Source of the DNA: JAILEN01 sp036723975
GTDB taxonomy: Bacteria > Bacillota > Clostridia > Lachnospirales > Lachnospiraceae
Assembly (NCBI GenBank): GCA_036723975.1
Contig: DAIMGJ010000017.1
Coordinates: 1 to 44,976 of the forward strand
DNA length: 44,976 bases
Direction: 5' to 3'
Shown: positions 41,236 to 44,976 of the stretch, piece after piece
Position numbering within the stretch: position 1 is the stretch's first letter
Layout: each line of letters opens with the position of its first letter
Made by a program: the position numbers and the translations under genes
The notes under the pieces: model-generated
Told to the model about the DNA's origin: nothing
Database searches by the model: none
What the model saw: the letters and a program-made list of their open reading frames with translations, nothing else

Positions 41236-42213
41236 TTATGAATTACCAAGATCCTTACAAATCTGTACCTGATACTCATCAATATCCTTCTTCATTGCAA
41301 GTGCCTCATCGATATCATAATCAACGAATTCGCCATGGCTGTATGCAACAACACGGTTAGACTTGCCATCGCAAAGAAGGTCGGCTGCCATCGCACCCAT
41401 AATAGAAGCGTAAACTCTGTCTTTACATGTAGGTGAACCACCACGCTGCATGTGACCTAGGATGGTTGCTCTGGTTTCAATTCCGGTTGCAGCTTCAATA
41501 CGCTTTGCCATAGATACGGAATGTCCGATACCCTCGGCATTGATAATAATGTGATGCTGCTTACCTTTCTTACGGCCTTCGATAATGTGATTTACGATTG
41601 CCTGTTCATCATAGTTGTATCTTTCCGGAAGTAATACATCCTCTGCTCCGTTTGCAATACCACACCACAAAGCGATGTATCCGGCACCACGTCCCATAAC
41701 CTCGATGATGGAACATCTTTCATGAGAAGTAGATGTATCACGTACCTTATCGATTGCTTCCATTGCAGTATTTACAGCTGTATCAAATCCGATGGTATAT
41801 TCTGTACAAGAGATATCCAAATCGATGGTTCCCGGAATACCTACGGTGTTAATTCCGTTAGCTGCAAGCTTCTGCGCACCCTGGAAGGAACCGTCACCTC
41901 CGATAACTACCAGTCCGTCGATACCGTGTTTCTTACAAATCTCAGCACCCTGCTTCTGATATGCAGGCTCTACGAACTCCAAGCAACGGGCAGTCTGTAA
42001 AATTGTACCACCTCGTGAAATAATATCGGATACACTGTGTGCATTCATCTCAAAGATTTCTTCATCCAAAAGTCCTGCGTATCCTCGTTTGATACCCATA
42101 ACTTTCTTTCCGCGGCAGATTGCCTCACGAACAACCGCACGAATTGCTGCGTTCATTCCCGGAGCATCTCCTCCTGATGTTAACACACCGATTGTATTAA
42201 TCTCTTTTGCCAT
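41236..42213 (-). CDS. pfkA: ATP-dependent 6-phosphofructokinase
   Basis: 325 aa, the committed glycolytic step: fructose 6-phosphate plus ATP to fructose 1,6-bisphosphate. Seen: SGGDAPGMNAAIRAVVR (13-29), RGYAGL, the ATP signature GGDGSFQGA (about 103-111) and PGTID (about 124-128) with Gly, not the Lys of PPi-dependent forms. The catalytic loop reads TIDLD where most have TIDND, an unusual substitution of the residue between the two Asp. TTTGGAGG lies before the ATG. It has its own promoter and terminator, so it is monocistronic. Confidence 0.95.
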   Translation of the reverse strand: MAKEINTIGVLTSGGDAPGMNAAIRAVVREAICRGKKVMGIKRGYAGLLDEEIFEMNAHSVSDIISRGGTILQTARCLEFVEPAYQKQGAEICKKHGIDGLVVIGGDGSFQGAQKLAANGINTVGIPGTIDLDISCTEYTIGFDTAVNTAMEAIDKVRDTSTSHERCSIIEVMGRGAGYIALWCGIANGAEDVLLPERYNYDEQAIVNHIIEGRKKGKQHHIIINAEGIGHSVSMAKRIEAATGIETRATILGHMQRGGSPTCKDRVYASIMGAMAADLLCDGKSNRVVAYSHGEFVDYDIDEALAMKKDIDEYQVQICKDLGNS

Positions 42214-42284
42214 CTTCGTCCTCCAAAACTGTCTATTCGCGACAGGTATTAAAACTTTCTTTTATTTATACACATACCTAATTT

Positions 42285-42313
42285 ATTCTAATACCTTTTT
42301 TTTGCAAATTCAA
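42285..42313 (-). promoter_or_regulatory. Promoter of pfkA
   Basis: TTGAAT (42308-42313), 17 bp, TAGAAT (42285-42290) on the minus strand, giving a 5' leader of about 65-70 nt. Confidence 0.6.
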
Positions 42314-42347
42314 TAGTTTTTCAAGGATTCTTATGTCAAATAATGGT

Positions 42348-43964
42348 CTAGTTTACAAATGCTTTTCGTGCAAAATAGTCAGAGAAGTTAAACTTTCTCC
42401 AGCTTGGAGCCTTAGTATCTTCGTAGATATCTTTTCCTTTTTGGTAGTCATAATCTATCCACTCAGTCAATCCCACGGCAGATTTATAGTTTTCCACCAT
42501 CTGAATCGTTTCCTCTGATGGTTTTTCTTTTACATATTCTGCAATCACCGGTGCCGCATCCATAGACAACTCATAAGAAATATAACTTTTGTCCAATCGA
42601 TTCTCTGCATTGACATTGTTCAAGTTGTATTTTGCAACCTGATAATCCGGTCTTGCGAAGGATAGCACCAAAAAGCATACACAAAATACATAAAGTCCAT
42701 AGGTAAACAGCGGGAAACGCTTAAAAAAGATTTTTGCCATCATTCCCAGCATAAAAATGCCAAGCAAAATCAGCGCCCAGAACACGAAGAATCTCAGCCT
42801 TGACAAGTTGTACGCCTTCACATAAAGCACCATGCGATATGCGGATGATGCCCCCATCACATAAGTAGCCACGGAAGTCAAAAGCAGCAACACCTTTAAT
42901 ATATTTGACTCTTTAAATATCCACTGGAACAAAAGAATCAAAACCAAGTTAATCATACTTACTGCCAATAGTTCGAAAAAGCCTTCTCTTGCATACTTTG
43001 CATAAGTATATCCATCCGGAAGTGTCCCGTTTCCGAGGAACAGATAATACACCTGTATTCCACAGAAAATACCGTATACCAAAAGCATCGGGATTAGGAT
43101 TGTAATACCTACAAGGGGCTCTTTTTTTACAATTTCTTTTCCGACAGAATCTGTTGTTCGGAAGTAAAAGTATTTCATGCCGGCGTAAGAAAACATCATT
43201 GCAACAAGGAAAAACATAATGACACCACATACAAATTCAAATGTAATTTCCTCCGGAACGATTGCTTCCAAAGCCGTTTTGAATACCGCATCCGCAGATG
43301 CCAAAAGTGCAAGTACGATCAGAAGAAGCGGAATACAAATAAGTACACCGATTCCGATATAGGTCTTTGTGGTTGCCTCTTTTTTCTTTGGAGTTTTTAC
43401 ATAGGAAACGGTATCGGCATATACATCCATCATCGAGCCGATACTTTTACCGATAGTCGTAAAGAATTCTCTTACATAGTTGTCAAATTCCCATGCTTTT
43501 GTCTCGCAGAAGTTCTCCAGCAAAAACAAAATCAAAACACAAAAACTTACAACATGGTTCCAGAAAATCATGGTTGAAGTCGTAAGCGTACATGAAATTC
43601 CAAGAAGCAACATAACAAGCATAAGCGGGATACTTTTTGCTTTCAAATGCATGTTCTTTTTCTTTAAAACAAACCCAATGATTCCAACAGTAAATAACGT
43701 TTCCACCGGCACTAGTATTCCCGCAAAATTATCATACATAAGAAACGTGGAAATGATACTGTAGATAAAAAACGGCAACAAAAAAATTGCGCCATATTCT
43801 GCACCTTTCTTTCGTTCTGCCTCTCGTTTTCTTTGCTGTTCTTGGGCAAATTTCTGTGCAGGGCTTAGCAGTTGTTGTTCAGATTGCGGCGTTACCGCCT
43901 GTGAAGTCTGCTGTTGCATCGATTGCGGCGTTACTGCCTGTGTTGTATTTTCCTGTGTGTCCAT
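42348..43964 (-). CDS. DUF4173 multi-pass membrane protein
   Basis: 538 aa from the ATG at 43964 (AAGGAGAAGAAT is just upstream; further upstream in-frame ATGs lack a site). A Gln/Thr/Pro-rich N-terminal repeat (TPQSMQQQTSQAVTPQSEQQ, about 10-30) precedes about 12 TM segments and a C-terminal soluble part with the DUF4173 pattern NVNAENRLDKSYISYELSMDAAP (split near 435-457). Function unknown. It starts 10 nt after the XRE regulator gene, forming a DUF2975-XRE-DUF4173 unit. Confidence 0.8.
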   Translation of the reverse strand: MDTQENTTQAVTPQSMQQQTSQAVTPQSEQQLLSPAQKFAQEQQRKREAERKKGAEYGAIFLLPFFIYSIISTFLMYDNFAGILVPVETLFTVGIIGFVLKKKNMHLKAKSIPLMLVMLLLGISCTLTTSTMIFWNHVVSFCVLILFLLENFCETKAWEFDNYVREFFTTIGKSIGSMMDVYADTVSYVKTPKKKEATTKTYIGIGVLICIPLLLIVLALLASADAVFKTALEAIVPEEITFEFVCGVIMFFLVAMMFSYAGMKYFYFRTTDSVGKEIVKKEPLVGITILIPMLLVYGIFCGIQVYYLFLGNGTLPDGYTYAKYAREGFFELLAVSMINLVLILLFQWIFKESNILKVLLLLTSVATYVMGASSAYRMVLYVKAYNLSRLRFFVFWALILLGIFMLGMMAKIFFKRFPLFTYGLYVFCVCFLVLSFARPDYQVAKYNLNNVNAENRLDKSYISYELSMDAAPVIAEYVKEKPSEETIQMVENYKSAVGLTEWIDYDYQKGKDIYEDTKAPSWRKFNFSDYFARKAFVN

Positions 43965-43974
43965 ATTCTTCTCC

Positions 43975-44184
43975 TTACTCCTCATTTTCTCTGTATTCGA
44001 GTATGTCACCCGGTTGACACTGAAGTGCCTCGCAGATTTTATCTAATGTCTCGTAGCGAATCGCTTTGGCTTTTCCGTTTTTTAGAATCGAAATATTAGC
44101 CATGGTGATTCCGACTTTTTCTGAAAGTTCCGTCACACTCATCTTTCGTTTGGCGAGCATGACATCCAAATTTGTAACAATCAA
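43975..44184 (-). CDS. XRE-family transcriptional regulator (YozG-like)
   Basis: 69 aa, a single HTH_XRE domain: MLAKRKMSVTELSEKVGITMANISILKNGKAKAIRYETLDKICEAL (within about 9-54). This minimal regulator type is regularly paired with a DUF2975 membrane protein (as in Bacillus yoaS/yozG). I propose a TTG start at 44184, giving MIVTNLDVM as in relatives and a ribosome site AGGGGGTGGTGA at good spacing; GTG codons at 44190 and 44193 fall inside that site. Between the two membrane genes, same strand. Confidence 0.85.
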   Translation of the reverse strand: MIVTNLDVMLAKRKMSVTELSEKVGITMANISILKNGKAKAIRYETLDKICEALQCQPGDILEYRENEE

Positions 44185-44196
44185 ACTCACCACCCC

Positions 44197-44781
44197 CTAG
44201 ATTGTTAAATCATTTTCCGTCTGTACTTCGTATGCATTAAAGATTAACTTCGCAAGAGATCTGCAAAGATAAGCAAAAGATAAAAATACAACCAGTGCAA
44301 TGGTGTATCCCCAAGCAAGCACTTCTGCCACTCTTGCATATCCCGCTCCCATAAATCGAGTAACAAAGACAATCATTTTTATAACGTACAGTGCAAATGC
44401 CGCCAATGAAGTCCATGCCATTCGGTTAAAGTTCTTTACATTTTCCACGGAAAAGGAATTGTCCTTTCCAATTTCACGGCATACATTTTGAAACAAATGT
44501 AAAATGTAGTAAAGAAGCAGCGATGTAATCAATGTAAAAAGAAAATCTCCATGCATCAACGCCGTGAAAGTATCCATTGCAATGGGTTTCTGTTGTGCCA
44601 CACCTCCGAAGAGTTCCCACACTTCGTCGGTTGTCAATGTGGGGATGGCACGTTTTAAACAAACCAGTCCGCAATAAGCAACCGTCAGTACCACGGTCAA
44701 GAGCACCGATACAATTTGTAACCCAATAGACAAACGCTTTTGTTTCTTGTGTTTTTCCGTCATTATTTTTTCTTCTTCCAT
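44197..44781 (-). CDS. DUF2975 membrane protein
   Basis: 194 aa from the ATG at 44781 (GGAGG 6 nt upstream; an in-frame extension to 44907 crosses the promoter). Four TM segments (about 18-40, 65-88, 116-140, 150-175) with short loops and an acidic tail. DUF2975 proteins accompany small XRE regulators and may hold them or signal to them; the mechanism is not established. First gene of the DUF2975-XRE-DUF4173 unit, 12 nt before the regulator start. Confidence 0.8.
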   Translation of the reverse strand: MEEEKIMTEKHKKQKRLSIGLQIVSVLLTVVLTVAYCGLVCLKRAIPTLTTDEVWELFGGVAQQKPIAMDTFTALMHGDFLFTLITSLLLYYILHLFQNVCREIGKDNSFSVENVKNFNRMAWTSLAAFALYVIKMIVFVTRFMGAGYARVAEVLAWGYTIALVVFLSFAYLCRSLAKLIFNAYEVQTENDLTI

Positions 44782-44827
44782 CTTTCTCCTCCCACCTGTT
44801 TTGCCACAGTTTCTTCCTTCTGTCCTT

Positions 44828-44856
44828 AAAATACAACTTCCAAATTTGTATGTCAA
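44828..44856 (-). promoter_or_regulatory. Consensus promoter of the DUF2975-XRE-DUF4173 unit
   Basis: A perfect -35 TTGACA (44851-44856), 17 bp and TATTTT (44828-44833) on the minus strand. Three AATTTATT boxes (44861, 44880, 44897) lie just upstream, spaced 19 and 17 bp, and may bind a regulator. Confidence 0.7.
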
Positions 44857-44976
44857 CAAAAATTTATTGTAAGTCGATAAATTTATTCTGATTTTCAATT
44901 TATTCATATCGATTTTCGTATCGTAATGTGAAATTTTAAATTCCGCTATTTCACCCTAAAAAATGGCAAAAGTGGA

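Noticed and set aside
41236..42213. PPi-dependent phosphofructokinase
   Set aside because: GGDGS and PGTID are the ATP-type residues; PPi forms have Asp and Lys at the corresponding sites.

Overview
The window looks like the chromosome of a motile, spore-lineage Firmicute of class Clostridia, most likely family Lachnospiraceae. The basis is the SCIFF peptide/maturase pair (scfA-scfB, nearly confined to Clostridia), a fused SecDF, MecA, a CarD-type regulator, a FliB-type flagellin lysine methylase, strong AGGAGG ribosome binding sites and moderate-to-low GC. No tRNA, rRNA, CRISPR array, prophage or complete IS is visible. Almost all genes lie on the minus strand; the plus-strand genes are one hybrid histidine kinase (20076-22391) and two proteins of unknown function (34633-35109, 37415-38014). 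Species cannot be named from the sequence alone.

Layout. 1-8.5 kb: a 957-aa multi-cluster Fe-S/FAD oxidoreductase, mecA, a PAP2 phosphatase with a small membrane protein, a CarD-family regulator, a fliB-like methylase, a HAD phosphatase and a LysR regulator. 8.6-15.6 kb: an EF-hand-like calcium-binding protein behind a long structured leader; a patatin/CPBP-protease operon; and a three-gene sugar operon (YihQ-type GH31 glycosidase, DUF4867 protein, ROK regulator). 15.8-19 kb: a cell-surface island in which a BspA-type LRR protein, an SGNH hydrolase protein and a decayed gene remnant share the same C-terminal DUF5648 repeats, with 185 bp identical between the first two. 19-33.3 kb: a C39-like peptidase diverging from a hybrid histidine kinase, then serS, glyA, secDF, scfB and scfA, then two translationally coupled hybrid kinases. 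33.3-38 kb: a trigger-factor-like lipoprotein, a membrane-anchored unknown protein, a DUF1934 protein, a GntR regulator, ispE and a conserved unknown protein. 38-45 kb: a 180-bp MITE-like element with a 9-bp target duplication, a K+ channel overlapping a small alarmone synthetase, an 87-aa protein, a SpoU/TrmH methyltransferase, pfkA, and a DUF4173 / XRE regulator / DUF2975 membrane module.

Systems. Three hybrid kinases with similar multi-TM sensor regions suggest a local expansion of phosphorelay input; no DNA-binding response regulator is present to receive the signal. Three 11-bp-spaced TTAAGAT boxes lie in the kinase/peptidase intergenic region and look like a response-regulator site for the peptidase gene. 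The scfA-scfB-secDF cluster couples peptide maturation with export machinery. The GH31 enzyme keeps four of five recalled sulfoquinovose-binding positions but has Gln in place of the sulfonate-binding Arg.

The less ordinary content is mostly non-coding: two families of small dispersed hairpins (one with compensatory changes), the MITE whose target site included the stop codon of the channel gene, an SD-sequestering leader in front of the calcium-binding protein, and several promoter-terminator pairs with no gene between them that could be small RNAs.
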